Source: Siphonodentalium dalli
Lineage: Eukaryota; Mollusca; Scaphopoda; Gadilida; Siphonodentaliidae
Length of the DNA stretch: 64,000 bases
NCBI GenBank assembly: GCA_032622095.1
Contig: CP136063.1
Span: 178,043,956-178,107,955 of the forward strand
Reading direction: 5' to 3'
Shown here: positions 11,455-25,556 of the stretch, in pieces
Position numbering within the stretch: the stretch's first letter is position 1
How the letters are laid out: every line of letters starts with the position of its first letter
Translations under genes and position numbers: made by a program
The notes under the pieces: generated by a model
Told to the model about the DNA's origin: nothing
What the model saw: the letters and a program-made list of their open reading frames with translations, nothing else
Database searches by the model: none

Positions 11455-11693
11455 ACCGTTCCATGACTGGAGGTTCGTGAAATTTTGCGAAAACCCTGTG
11501 CCAATGCATTTCCCCACAGGGAGCCTCTCATATATCCGAGAATACATTGGCCTAACAATATTTACCTTGACCTTGTAAGCCAGTGCATTCTCGTATATAT
11601 GCGAGGCTCCCTGTGGGTGACTCGCATATATAGGAGAATGTACTGGCACAGGGTCTTTAATGCTGCACCTGCGCAGCTCCTGTCATGAAAGAG
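11455..11693. mobile_element. family A double-hairpin TTAA element, copy 1
   Basis: Ends are CCGTTCCATGACTGGAG and CTCCTGTCATGAAAGAG, with TTGA/TTAA flanks. Two internal stem-loops of the ATATGCGAGGCTCCC / GGGTGACTCGCATAT type enclose a central TTACCTTGACCTTGTAAGCC spacer. Confidence 0.88.
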
Positions 11694-11697
11694 TTAA

Positions 11698-12122
11698 AAG
11701 GGGCATTCTTGGTTTGAAAGTCTGAACTGAGTCAAACTCCATTAATTTATCCTGAAGAAACTCCATATGACCAAGCTCAAGGATTGATCTATATTTTGTT
11801 TATAAATATAGTTTCTTACAAAAAACTCCAATTTGCTTGGTTTTGACACCAGTGTTTCTATCTGAGGAAATGTTATGAATGTCCAGTTATCTCTGTTGTC
11901 GCCAATCATGCACAGCCCATGGAAGAACACAAATACAAGAGTCTCTAACTATGTACTAGTCAGAGGAAAAAGTGTGCAAATATAATCGAAATATATTTTT
12001 GTTATACAAATAGACAGCCAAATAGCTGGCTGTATGGACTCCATTGTCTATGATCTCTTCAAATAAAATGTTGTTTGTTGCTAATTTTGACCAAGCTCTG
12101 CTATTTAAGCCAAGCTAACAAT
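11698..12122. other. unannotated intronic DNA
   Basis: Nothing recognised. Confidence 0.5.
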
Positions 12123-12233
12123 TTAACCATTTCTTTACTAAATGGATTCTCCCATCAGTTATAAAAGTATACATTGGAATGATCTATTATTCAGTCGGAG
12201 GGATATTCATATAATAAAATCTGACAACAGACC

Positions 12234-12566
12234 CAGGGACCAGCCTAGAAGTTTAAAATTGGGAAAAGTAACTTCTCCCTGAAGTTGACTGTTATCGGAA
12301 AGAAATAAAAATACCTGCAGCTCAATTTACACCCCAATATCACCCTTCTATGATCCAATAAGTGTTATGCAACACAACAGCCCAATTATAAAGCCTGTAT
12401 AGTGAATAAGAACACCATTATAATCAGTAGATATTCTTTAAATGTGATGTTTGGCCATATGCGTACTGGTATATGAGAAGTAACTTCTCCCTGGGACAAA
12501 AATAGGGAGAAGTGGCACATTTCAAGGAGAAAATGTCTCCCAATTTGCCCTCTAGGCTGATCTCTG
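12234..12566. mobile_element. hAT-type MITE (family H), copy 1
   Basis: It is about 333 bp with ends CAGGGACCAGCCTAG and CTAGGCTGATCTCTG. The family is defined by the copy at 20865-21923, which has a perfect 8-bp duplication. Internal inverted motif AACTTCTCCCT / AGGGAGAAGT lies near both ends. A target duplication is not evident for this copy. Confidence 0.8.
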
Positions 12567-12698
12567 GTCTGGTTCAGACTGAACTACAAATCAATACAAG
12601 TACTGAAGGATTCATATTCTTTGGTGGGAAATGTTCAGATAATAAGTTCAGCAAACAACCTATCATTTGTGGAACTTATTATCTCAACATCTCCTATG

Positions 12699-13328
<630 letters not shown>

Positions 13329-13488
13329 TAATCTCCATTTCATGCTTATGTAATATGAGAGGACGGATTTTTAAAAACTTCTATGAAAAATATTTCTGTC
13401 TGGATTTGGCAATATACTGAAAACAAACCTTGTTTTTTATCTTATAATTTGCGACGTGGTCTTATTGAAAAAATTAAATGGAGAAATG

Positions 13489-13796
13489 GAGGAATGTAGA
13501 ATTCTACTAAGATCGCCAAAAATCTCAACGAAATCAACCACACCACTCCATAGAAAACATCGCCTGAACAAGGCGCAATTGTAAATATTTACATCTCGAT
13601 ACGGGAAGCAACAAACGGCGATAAACCAAAGCAAATTATTTCACCATCGAGAGTCATTGAATTTAATTGATATATAAGAATGACAGTGTGTCTTGTAAAT
13701 TTGGATTTATATTCGTAAATGCAACTACTTTGAGCAAGATTATTCTATATTTCTATTTGATCACCCTACCGGAGTGTTTCACATCACTTTAAACAG
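13489..13796 (+). repeat. dispersed repeat (family K), + copy
   Basis: It matches the reverse complement of 43535-43826 over about 300 bp. Shared strings include GGAGGAATGTAG, CAATTGTAAATATTTAC, AATTTGGAT, GCAAGATTATTCT, ATTTCTATTTGATC and CATCACTTTAAA. Fills most of the intron between exons d and e. Confidence 0.8.
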
Positions 13797-13999
13797 TATT
13801 TATTCTTCCCTCAATATACATCAGTCAAATCATTGAATATTATGATTTTGATATGATATCATGATTTAGTCTAGAAGAGGGTGAAGACGATCTAACAACA
13901 AGTGAGTCACCACTTATATTTAGTTATGAGACGAAAAGCATTCAGATTATAATACATAAGAGTTCTGCGCTTTCTCTGTCAAATGTTCCTTATTTACAG

Positions 14000-14174
14000 C
14001 TCTGGCTGCCCTGTTTGGAGCGATACCATTTGTTGGAACGTACTGGGCTGCTATCCCGGGTATGTTAGAGTTATGGTTACTTCATGGGGAGCCAATACAG
14101 GCCGTCCTCCTTTTAGTGTGCCTTATGCTTCCACAGTCAGTTGTCGACACAGCGATATACAGCGAAATTAAAGG
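14000..14174 (+). CDS. TMEM245: TMEM245 exon e
   Basis: The acceptor is TTATTTACAG ending at 13999 and the donor is GTGAGT at 14175. The 175-nt exon completes an alanine codon with the preceding G and leaves in phase 2. It encodes ALAALFGAIPFVGTYWAAIP, then a membrane helix with AVLLLVCLMLPQSVVDTAIY, then SEIKG. The motif PFVGTYWAAIP matches the conserved P-hydrophobic-GTYWAA signature of the AI-2E transporter fold. VDTAIYSxI matches the vertebrate protein at the same place. Both membrane helices look intact. Confidence 0.97.
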
Positions 14175-14295
14175 GTGAGTGATATATTTAAAAATACCGC
14201 TATGATTCAACACCACACATAATATTCAGGTTCCTAATTATGTTGCATATACAGTCAATCCCACTTAATTGAATATGTTCAGTGCAGAGCATTTT

Positions 14296-15878
14296 TAGCT
14301 CAACTTTACAAAGTAAAGTTTGAGCTATTGTCATGGGTTGGTGTAAATAGTCTGTGCATCAACAATTTCTTTCGGGACGCTCTACAGGCTGCATCCCCCA
14401 TCCAATCTTCAACAAACTTCATATGTAGGTTCAGGGTGACCTATAGATGGGAACATTGAATTATTCCGAATTTCGATAAAAAACATGGCCATCTTGGTTT
14501 TCAATTTTGAATCCATTGGCACACCCTGCAGCCCTCATTTATTGGAGAATTGGTTTGAAAATTTACAGGAATGTTTAGGATCACCTCTAGATGGGATCTA
14601 TAAAAATTTACTGATTTTCGATGAAAAACATGCCCCCCCCCCCCCCCCCCCCCCGGGCAGCAATCTTGAATTTTACTCTTTGCATGACATTCCTCATCTA
14701 ATCACCATCAAACTTCATATGGATCTTTGGGGTGACCTCTAGATGGGAGCCATTGATCATTGATTATTTCCGAAATTCGTTAAAAAACATGGCCGCCAGC
14801 GGCCATATTGGATTTTACTCTTTGCATGACTAAATCCTTTGGCAACTTACAGGCCACATCCCTCATCCGATCATCACCAAACTTCATAAGGAGTCGGGGT
14901 CACCTCTAGATAGGAGCCAACGAATTTTTTTCAAATTTTTTTTATAAAACATGGCTGCCAGCGGCCATCTTGGATTTTACTCTTTGCATGACTTAATCTT
15001 TGGCAGAATCTACAGGCCACATCCCTCATCTGATCGTCACCAAACTTCATAAGGATTTTCGGGGTGACCTCTAGATGGGAGCCAATGATATTTTCCAAAT
15101 TTCATTAAAAACATGGTTGCCAGTGGCCATCTTGGATTTTACTCTTTAAATCCTTTGGCACACCTTACGTGCCAAATCCCTCATCCTTCATCCAAACTTC
15201 ATATAGTTCTTTGGATGGAAGATGGAAGCTGTACAATTCTTCTGAAATTTGTTAAAAAACATGGGCCCCTGGAGCCAGCCCACATTTAGTGGAGTAATGT
15301 TTGAAATGAAATTAATTTCATTTACAAAATACAATCCATTTATTGAAACTTTTTGACTTTCCTTCTTCATCATTCTATTGACTGCTCAACATAATTTATT
15401 AATGCCTCCCCAAGTTGAGCTACAATGTCATTGGTACTTTCATTAAATTTTGCACGATTGTGATCACTTGTAGATGGGAGCTATCAAATTTGAACAAATT
15501 TCGATGAAAAACATGGCCGCTGGCAGTCATCTTGGATTTTACTCTTTGCATGACTAAATCCTTTGGCACACTCTACGGACCACATCCTTCATCTGATGAT
15601 CACCAAACTTCATATGGATATTTGGGGGTGGCCTCTAGATGGGAGCCTCCTATCTTGACCAAAATTTGTTGAAAAACAGCGGTCATCTTGGAATTTACTC
15701 TTTGTATGACTAAATCCTTCGGCGCACCCTGCAGACCATATCACTCATCCAATCATGATCAAACTTTATATGGATCTTCAGCATGACTTTTTCTTTATCA
15801 TGCTTTTCATTGCTCAGCAAAAAAATTAACTCCTCCCCAAGTTGTGCTACAGTGTCACTGACACTTTCATTATTCCAT
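14296..15878 (+). repeat. tandem-core element with AAACATGG / CTCTAGATGGGAGCC units
   Basis: It begins TAGCTCAACTTT (14296) and shows its complement AAGTTGAGCTA at 15411-15421, then a second, shorter run to about 15878. Inside are some eight diverged units of about 150-165 bp. Each has CTTGGATTTTACTCTTTGCA, a CATCACCAAACTTCATA string and GACCTCTAGATGGGAGCC. A poly-C run of about 20 interrupts one unit at 14634-14654. Confidence 0.85.
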
Positions 15879-15908
15879 TAGAGTATTCCAATGTCATTGA
15901 ATGCTTTT

Positions 15909-17800
15909 TTTTTTATGTGTACCCATACCATGTATGGTACACATAATGCCGACGTCCGGATCAACCATCCGTCGTTCGTCCGTCCGTCTGTCTGTCCGTA
16001 GACACTTGCTACCCGATTCGATTACTCGAATATTTGTTATCGGATCGTGTCCAAATTTTATGTGGATGTTTATGATGACACACTCCTCACCTGTATAGTT
16101 TTTGGTATCGATCGGTTGATCAGTAAAGAAATTATTAACACTTTGCATTCACACATAGGCATGAGCTATCCGATGCTGTAACCTAAGTATTTTTTATCCG
16201 ATTCTGTTCATATTTGATATGTATGTTTATAATGACACCCCTCACCTGTATAGTTTTTGGTATCGATTGGTTGATCGGTTTAGAAAATAATTAACCCTTC
16301 ACACACATGCTATCCGATGCAATAAGTTGAACATATTTCTTCTGATCTGCCTCATATTTCTTACCAAGATTTTCTTAGCACGTTATTCATTTGTATGGTT
16401 TTTGGTATTGTTTAATTAACCCTTTTCTCTCTTGTTTTCACTTAGAATTCACGCAACCTGCTATGACTCAAACAGTTTTCATCTGATCGACACCAAATTT
16501 GGTATATTAATTTCTCACCCCTAAATACAGATCGAGTTCGAATATGGGTTTGAATCGATATATTTTAACAGAGTTATGACCCTTTATAATTCAAGTAATT
16601 ACCTGTTTGCCATGCACTGTGAGAGTTGACGAGAAACAGGATTCTGTCTTATTGGAATGAGACAATTAAAAGCTATGGACACCTGATACTATCTGCTAAC
16701 CCACTGGTGGCTTGCAGAGGTGTTTACCATTTGTCAAACTGTGATTGATGATTCTTTATTCCAGTTCATGGCATTAGTTAATGTACACCTATTCTAAAAG
16801 AATAAATAAGAATAGTCCATTATTCATTTGTAGGGATGTTTTACAGACATGGCTCTTTAGAGACTTTGTTGTTTACAGAGACACTGTTGTCCTATCTTAG
16901 AAAATTAATCCACACATTCCTTAGTTCCATCATATGATGTCATTGAAAATGATTAACCCTCTCCATGTGGTCACATGGTCTTCTGATGTTTTTTATTTGA
17001 TCATTCTCCTATTCTATCCAGGTTGATGGTGATCCACTTTTCACTTGCATGGATTTGGGATTAAAATTAACCCATTCCACAGACACATATTATCCGAAAG
17101 ACATATATTAAATTATCGCTTTCACTTTGAGCCAGGTTCAGTCAGTGTTTCAATAAATGACCAATTGAATATTCATCATTAGAGGAAATGTCTTATTTTG
17201 AAATTCCCTCAATTGCATTTGGGCTGCAGGATAATATTAACAGTGCTGGGATTCTTGAGACTGACTTATTGTATGGGTTTCTATATTCAATGACATGCTT
17301 TTTGTTGACTATTTTGTGTTTATCAGTTCACTAGTTTGGGTAAGATTAACCCCTTACTATCCGATTTGATAACTCAAATATTTCCATTGATTATGTTTAT
17401 AGTTCTGGCACAGTTTATGATAACACACCCCTAACCTGCATAGTGAGGGTCATTTGGTTTATTTGCTTAAAAATATTAACATCCTTTACCAATCCTATTG
17501 ACACAATGTGATAGCTAAATATTTTTCGCAGGATCACTATAAATAATCACATCTGTGATAATCATGACCCATTCTTAACCTGTATAGATTTTGGTATCGA
17601 TTGAATGGTTTTGAAAATATTAACCATAACTTTAATTATATTTAAACTGTTTACAGACATTGTATCTTTCCAATGATCAGCTTAGAAGAAAATTAACCTT
17701 TATATCCGATCATTAGCAATCATACATGTATTTTATATCCAGGTCTATACATTCCTCACTTGTATAATTGTTCAGGTATTGATTGTTTTTTTAGTGGTGA
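15909..17800 (+). repeat. hairpin-led tandem repeat with TATAGTTTTTGGTATCGATY units
   Basis: A palindromic leader TGTACCCATACCATGTATGG / TACACA (15918-15944) is followed by CCGTCCGTCTGTCTGTCCGT. Diverged units of roughly 140-160 bp follow, with CACCTGTATAGTTTTTGGTA at about 16088 and 16244 and degenerate versions to about 17800. One GAGTTCGAATATGGGTTTGA unit (16530-16580) links it to 2461-2940. Confidence 0.75.
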
Positions 17801-17802
17801 AA

Positions 17803-19085
17803 TATTATCGTACTGACCCGGTTCAAAGCCCATGCCCGTGTTTAAGCCCACCCATATATTTTGGCCAAATTCCATGCACAGGGGTATATTCGTGTTTAAG
17901 CCCACCCCAAATGTTGTTCAATTTCAGCAGTGGTAAGTAAGTATTTGCTAATGATACTCCCCAAATAAATAATTCCAAGAAGTATATTCACAAACGATCG
18001 GTGACGGCGAGAATGCCACGAAAAATGGAAAGTTATAATTCGTAGGTAAGTGATAATATTAAATGAAATAAAATAAAGTGAATCTTAAATTCTCATTTGT
18101 TTATTCAATTATACTTCCCAAACGTTAACAGACATAAAATACAATAGAACCCACTTGATTTAAAAGTCATGTGCGGTTATGCGCGTGCAATACTTTTAAG
18201 TTTAATCAAAGCGCAGCTGTTCCAACTACAGTACTGTAAAAACATATTTTTCGTGTTCAGTGACAACGTAGACCTGTATGTTCCTACATGTGGCCAAACA
18301 CAAAGAACTGGCCTCTTGGTTTTGTAAACACACAGTGGGTATCATAATGGAGCAGAAGGGGGGGGGGACTTGTCATTTAACAGCAATGTCTTCCAAACTA
18401 CGTCAACTTTATTCACTCGATACCAAAATATTCAAACACGTGCTTTTGTATACGTTTTAGCATTCGGCAAACCTCGTCAGATTCCGTCACCGTTTGCCCC
18501 CAGAGGTCACAGTTCGAGGAGTTCAGAATGCTGTTTTAGTAGAAATACAACTGCCTTGTCAGTGCTGTTAAATAATTACACTCACTGGCTTTTGTTAAAC
18601 ATGCAATTAGTCGCCATTGTAACATCCTCTATGTGTAGACAATGGATGATGGATCACGAATAAAGCGCCGGGCTTATTGTTTTCCTAATCGGATTAAATC
18701 TGAACATTGATATAAACTATAGACTATAGATAACCCACACTGCCGCTTACATAATAACCAGGGCATTCCTGACTCCAAGCATACACTTTGGGAACAAGAC
18801 GGCTGTCAGTCAAGACTACTTACATAATAGTGTCATTTTAACATGGGAATGTTGGCCAATAAAACTACAAGACTTAAAGTGTTATTATAATATTTTAATA
18901 TTCACATTTAATTGAAAAAATTCCCAAATAATCGGCGTTAGATCGGCTTTCATCAGTTTTACTGTCCCGATTTCTTAGGATTTTTGGTTTGCAAAGGGCC
19001 ATATCCGAGTTTAAGCCCACTTGGATTTTTGAGCTCAAATAAAACAAAGGCCCCCTGGGCCTAAACGCGGGTCAGTACGGTAATA
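17803..19085. mobile_element. 1.28-kb inverted-repeat transposon, non-autonomous
   Basis: Left end TATTATCGTACTGACCCG (17803) and right end CGGGTCAGTACGGTAATA (to 19085) are inverted copies. Subterminal GTTTAAGCCCACC strings recur at 17840, 17893 and in reduced form at 19010. The interior has short open frames (18278-18660) without recognisable domains, so no transposase is evident. Superfamily not assigned. Confidence 0.78.
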
Positions 19086-20803
<1,718 letters not shown>

Positions 20804-21003
20804 TAGTCGGAGGATAAGCTTATTTTAATACTAGTATGTCTAAATATTGTGTAGTATAATACAGCAGTAACCAGCCTGGAGGTTTCAAATTGGGAGAAGT
20901 GATTTCTCCCTGTTTGGTTATTAGGGAGAAGTGGACTGTTATCAAGGGGAAAGTATCAATGACTGAAGTTCAATTTACACCCCAACATCACCCTTCTATT
21001 ATA

Positions 21004-21537
21004 CAGTAATGCTTAACCCTATTGAGAGTATCTGTAACGTCATATACATGACGTCATGAGTAAATTTAATGTCAACGTCATAGCAATAATTATTAACAAG
21101 TTCGGTCAAAAAGGCCCAATAATTTGTTTTAATTTATGTGCATTTTTTGTTAATGTGTGTTATCATAATCAATTGCACTTATACATTTGGAACATTATAT
21201 TAATCAAAATAACTCCTATAGAAATCATTTATAAATCAGATGATTTGTTGAAGTTATGTCTACGTAAAATAACACTTCCTGAAACGACATATATGTCGTT
21301 CTACTCCTCAACCGATAGACGACATATATGTCGTTCTACTCGCCAAAGGGTTAAACCCCAGCAGAATTATGGGTAACTTTTCAGGATTTGGTCGGAAATA
21401 TGGCTTGTTGCCATTCATCGGAAAGCTCTCCCGAGAGCTTTCCGATGAATGGCAACAAGCCATATTTCCGACTAAATCCTGAAAAGTTACCAATAATTCT
21501 GCTGTGGTTAAAGAGTCGATTACTTAGGGCATTACTG
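21004..21537. mobile_element. family M palindromic mariner-type MITE, interrupted by family C
   Basis: The left end CAGTAATGC follows TA at 21002-21003; the right end is GGGCATTACTG. The two arms pair over about 90 bp around TCTCCCGAGAGCTTTCCG (21400-21445). About 16 bp of the left subterminal sequence are missing next to the family C insertion point. Confidence 0.88.
21017..21350. mobile_element. family C TTAA element nested in family M
   Basis: It is 334 bp, starting CCCTATTGAGAGTATC and ending CGCCAAAGGG, with TTAA on both sides (21013-21016, 21351-21354). The interior has ACGTCATATACATGACGT and two copies of GACATATATGTCGTTCTACT near the right end, all palindromic. CCC...GGG ends plus TTAA fit piggyBac-type MITEs. 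Confidence 0.87.
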
Positions 21538-21551
21538 TGCAATAACTATTA

Positions 21552-21693
21552 GTGTAAACATATTTATTTCAATCATAATAACATGTGTAAACATTTGACA
21601 AAAAATTGACAGTAAAATAGAATAGTATAGATGATCGATTGATTGGAAAGGGGATTAAACAAGCTCAAGGGCTTTTGTTAAGTTTGCTCCCCT
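21552..21693 (-). mobile_element. 5'-truncated LINE tail with 11-bp target duplication
   Basis: The 142-bp insert is bounded by identical AATAACTATTA (21541-21551 and 21694-21704). Read on the minus strand it starts AGGGGAGCAAACTTAAC and ends in TGAAATAAATATGTTTACAC, the look of a LINE 3' end inserted by target-primed reverse transcription. Confidence 0.82.
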
Positions 21694-22088
21694 AATAACT
21701 ATTATGCATTACAATAGCCAATTTATTGAACCATTGTAGTGAGTAAGAACACCAATATAATTAGTAAATATAGTGTATTTATATACATTAAATATGCTGT
21801 TGTGAAATATGCATACTGGTCTGTATATAAGAGATAAGTCACTTCTCCCTGGGATAAAAATAGGGAGAAGTGGCATACTTCAGGGAGAAGTTGCCCCCAA
21901 GTCGCCCTCTTGGCTGGTCCCTGTAATACAGTCTCGATAAACATGGATGATTATTGCCACTCTAAAGTATGTGTAATATGTATAAATTCTCATTCTGAAG
22001 AACCAAATGAAACGATCTAGATTCTCAATACTGTGATTACCAGTGCTATCAGCGACAGGTAATTGATAAATTGACTGTCAAATGCATA

Positions 22089-22219
22089 CAGTAATGCCCT
22101 AAATAATCAACTCCTTAACCACATCAGAATTATGGGTAATTTTTCAGGATTTAGTAAATCCTGAAAAATTACCCATAATTCTGCTGTGTTTAAGGAGTCA
22201 ATTATTTAGGGCATTACTG
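22089..22219. mobile_element. family M palindrome, internally deleted copy
   Basis: It runs from CAGTAATGCCCTAAATAATC to GATT..TAGGGCATTACTG with TA on the left. Arms meet at GGATTTAGTAAATCC; the central CATTCATCGGAAAGC part is absent. Near-perfect 65-bp arms. Confidence 0.93.
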
Positions 22220-22319
22220 TTGCTGAGGTATTTTTGGAGGGAGAGACAACCACAGTCTTTCATCAAATCATAGGTCGAGTTAGTTACACAACTCAACATA
22301 TGTTTGATAATATAACAGT

Positions 22320-22690
22320 GGGTGTCTGTTCGTCAGTCCGTGTCACAAGTTAAACACAATAACAACTGTTATCTTATTTTGAGAAAATTTGGATAGCAGC
22401 TTCTATTCATGATTCTCTTGGATCAGATCGAAAATCCGTCTTACCCAAAATTTTTTTCAGGAGTTATGGCGCCTAGATTTTTTCCTGGGTGTCTTTTTCA
22501 CGCAAAAGTGCTAAAACTTCAACAACATAATCCATTTTCGATCAGATTTGGATCATGTGTCCTACTCATGAATATCTTGGATGATTTCGAAAACAAATCC
22601 TGCCCAAATTTTATTTCAGGCGTTCTGCCTCCAGGATTGTTTATTGAGTGTCATATTTCGCTACTAGTGCGATAACTGTAACAAACTTAA
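22320..22690 (+). repeat. dispersed repeat with two ~170-bp units
   Basis: Two related units share CTTGGATxAxxTCGAAAA and TTTCAGGxGTTxTGxCxCC (22425-22480, 22578-22640). They are preceded by a GTCTGTTCGTCAGTCCGTGT leader. Short open frames are repeat-derived. Confidence 0.65.
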
Positions 22691-22729
22691 TCAGATTTTG
22701 ACCAAATTTGGTTTATAGATACCACTTAA

Positions 22730-22984
22730 CCCTTCCATGACTGGAGCTTCCTGTAATTTTGTGAAAACCCTGTGTCAATGCATTCTCTTATATATGCGAG
22801 TCTCCCATAGGGAGCCTCACATATATAAGAGAATACTTTGGCCTAACAATATTTACCTTGATCTTGTAAGCCAGTGTATTATCTTATATATGCGAGGCTT
22901 CCTATGGGATACTCGCATATATAACAGAATGCGCTGGCACAGGATCTTTAATGCTGCAACAGCACAGCTCCCATTATGTAAGGG
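22730..22984. mobile_element. family A element, copy 2
   Basis: It lies between TTAA 22726-22729 and 22985-22988. Ends CCCTTCCATGACTGGAGC and GCTCCCATTATGTAAGGG; two stem-loops are present. Confidence 0.93.
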
Positions 22985-22988
22985 TTAA

Positions 22989-23505
22989 GCACAGAATTTC
23001 TTAAAAGGACTCAAAAGATTTTGATGTGGGTTCATGTGAAATAGTGCATTTAGACTAAAAATCACATTTTATAGACTAAAATATTTGAAGTTTGTTGACA
23101 AATCACTGTAACAATTTTATTTACATAACAATGCTTTTAACAAACGAGAGAATTATCGAAAATGAATAGAAGAACAAAGATAAACTATTTCTTCATGTGC
23201 TTCTTAGTTGTGATGTTTTGACATTTTATATTTTGGGCACATTTACCCACTGTGAGTGCCTTGGATCCCTTTAAACTAGGACTCAACCACAGCATATGCG
23301 ATGGAGTACGTCTTGTTTCATTATTTATTTTTAATAACTATCTGAAAGTTGTCTTTTCTTTCAAGATTGTTACTTGTATAGAGGTACGGTAATTATCAGC
23401 TCCTTGTAGAAGCCTTCTTATACGTCCATAACAATAGAGTGCTAATTAATACCCTTAATTATGAGATTTTAATACTTGGATATATTGGTTCTCTATAAAT
23501 ATACA
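22989..23505. other. unannotated intronic DNA
   Basis: Nothing recognised. Confidence 0.5.
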
Positions 23506-23509
23506 TTAA

Positions 23510-23901
23510 CCCTTTACCCAACAGAATGGCCCTGTGCCAATGCATTCTCTTATATATGCGCCTCGACCATAGGTCGCCTCGCATATATAAGAGAATGCAT
23601 TGGCTTAACACATTAAAAATCATAAAATTGTTAAAGAATGTAAGAAAAAATGGTAAAAAGTGTTAAAAAAAGATTTTTTTTAGGCCAATGCATTCTCTTA
23701 TATATGCGAGGCGACCTATGGTCGACTCGCATATATAAGAGAATGCATTGGCACAGGCCATAACTGTAACCATCACAATGTGGTCAATGAACCGGTTCCA
23801 ATGATATCCATATTTGTATGGTGTTATTGAGACAGACCAAAGATATTTTAGGCTGTTGAAGCTTTATTTGGGCGTTTTTGGCCGGTTTGTTGGGTAAAGG
23901 G
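23510..23901. mobile_element. family A2 TTAA element (same stems, different termini)
   Basis: It is 392 bp between TTAA 23506-23509 and 23902-23905. Ends CCCTTTACCCAACA and TGTTGGGTAAAGGG are perfect inverted repeats unlike family A. The stems ATTCTCTTATATATGCG and their complements are the same as in A, but the stem tips are CGACC-ATA-GGTCG rather than TCCC-ATA-GGGA. Confidence 0.93.
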
Positions 23902-23905
23902 TTAA

Positions 23906-24541
23906 AGGCCCATTTAATTTTCGAGTGACTGATTATTATTTTTATAGTGCCTTGATATACGGTTTTAATAACAATCTATGCCATAAGATATGATTAAAAT
24001 ACTATAATTCATTACCATTTGAAACGTCTATATCCGAAGATGCACATAGAGAAATTGAAAACAGTTGAAATCATAGAAAGATTACCCCTGTTTTTACTCT
24101 CAGAATGCATCAGAATTCAAACTAAAAATGTATTTTCGTTGGAAGTGGAATAACCATATCTTTAAGATTTAGAGTTTTTCCCCCCTCCATTGAAAATAAT
24201 ACAATTTGAACTACAATCCAGATGAAAAAAACATGTCAGTAACTCAACAAAAACAACATGTTCACAGTTATTAAGTTGATAATACACTGTTTTGGAGCTT
24301 CCTCTTTCAAATGGTATATAATATGGCATATATTTTATATATGTGAGTGGGGTTTCAAAAATTAAGTCGGCCTTTAATCTAATACACAAAATTCTTACCA
24401 AGGTTCCAAACTAAGAGTTTCAGTAATTGTGGTTCAGGACAATATTCAAAGCATTTTCAAATGACATTAGTATAATTAAGAAGTTATAGCTGTTTGATCT
24501 AATGAGCTACTGGAGTTGACACACTGAGACTCATGCATGTA
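23906..24541. other. unannotated intronic DNA
   Basis: Nothing recognised. Confidence 0.5.
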
Positions 24542-24738
24542 CAGTAATGTCCTAAATAATCGACCCCTGAACCACAGCAGAATTATGGGAAATTTGTCAA
24601 GATTTAGTCAGAAATATGGCTTGCTGCCATTCATTGGAAAGCTCTCAGTGAGAGCTTTCCGATGAATGGCAACAAGCCATATTTCCGACTAAATCCTGAC
24701 AAATTTCCCATAGCTGCCATTCATCAGAAAGCTCTTGG
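24542..24738. mobile_element. family M palindrome, right end damaged
   Basis: It starts TA|CAGTAATGTCCTAAATAATC. Arms pair around CTCTCAGTGAGAGCTTTCC (24643-24662). The right arm breaks after TTTCCCATA (24711) and is followed by a second partial GCTGCCATTCATCAGAAAGC. Confidence 0.88.
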
Positions 24739-25192
24739 TGACCATTTCGATGATCAAAGTATGGATAGATTGTCACATTATGCGATTATACAATGTAGCT
24801 TTCACGCTTTCCTATTCCATTGGGCTTTTGGTATAAACAGGTAGTTTTTGGCAAAATCAAATACTAATAAGATGACTTTTTCTACCGGATGCACCTCTAT
24901 AGTCATAACCATAGTAACACACATTACATGTTACACAAACATGTGACTAAACCACTTTAACGTCACTGTTACCACTCTTCAGTGTTGGGTGAAGTCACTT
25001 ACCATTTCCTCGTTCTTCTGAACTGAGATGGGACTTAATCTAGAGGTCTCATTTATTGGTCATATGCAATAGTTTGGTTTATTCTTGTGGAATCAGAATT
25101 TATGCATATTCTCCCAGATACTTTTAAGTGGCAATAGTTGTCATAATTTATCGATATTAGTATTAACTATATGTTGTGAAGAAAACCTCAGA
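24739..25192. other. unannotated intronic DNA
   Basis: Nothing recognised. Confidence 0.5.
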
Positions 25193-25556
25193 ACAAGCCT
25201 TGAAATAGTTTGTCTGACATTTGCAGAATGAGGTTCCCAGAAGTAAAATTTGACGTCTGTGGACCTCATTCTGCTAAGGCCTCAACTGTTATGGGAGACC
25301 TATGATCAGATTGAAGTTCCCCAGTTGAAGTTGGCAATGTGCATCCGTTAGTCACCCCGATTATGCATTTTATCTTCTGCAAATTGGGGGATATAGAAAC
25401 TTCCCAGAAGAGAAAAAGTAACTAAAAACAATGTTAATTTGAGACTATATATACCTCCTAGAAAATGAGGCTTATGCAAAATGTGCTGGGTAGCATCACT
25501 AAATTCACCCTCTGGGGACATCATTCTGCAAATGACAGACACTATTTCAATGCTTG
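25193..25556 (-). mobile_element. family P element with inverted ends
   Basis: Ends are CAAGCCTTGAAATAGTTTG and CACTATTTCAATGCTTG. It contains the reverse complement of the unit seen in 1-1260 (CTGCAAATTGGGGGATATAG, CTTCCCAGAAG), flanked by the GGTGAATTT / AAATTCACCCTCTGGGGA hairpin sequence. Confidence 0.85.

Larger units (their letters stand above)
20857..21931. mobile_element. hAT-type MITE (family H), copy 2, with perfect TSD and nested inserts
   Basis: It is flanked by identical TAATACAG at 20857-20864 and 21924-21931. The outer ends are CAGTAACCAGCCTGGAGG and CTTGGCTGGTCCCTG, matching copy 1. Its interior is interrupted by a family M palindrome (21004-21537), which is itself interrupted by a family C TTAA element (21017-21350), and by a LINE tail (21552-21693). 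Confidence 0.93.
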
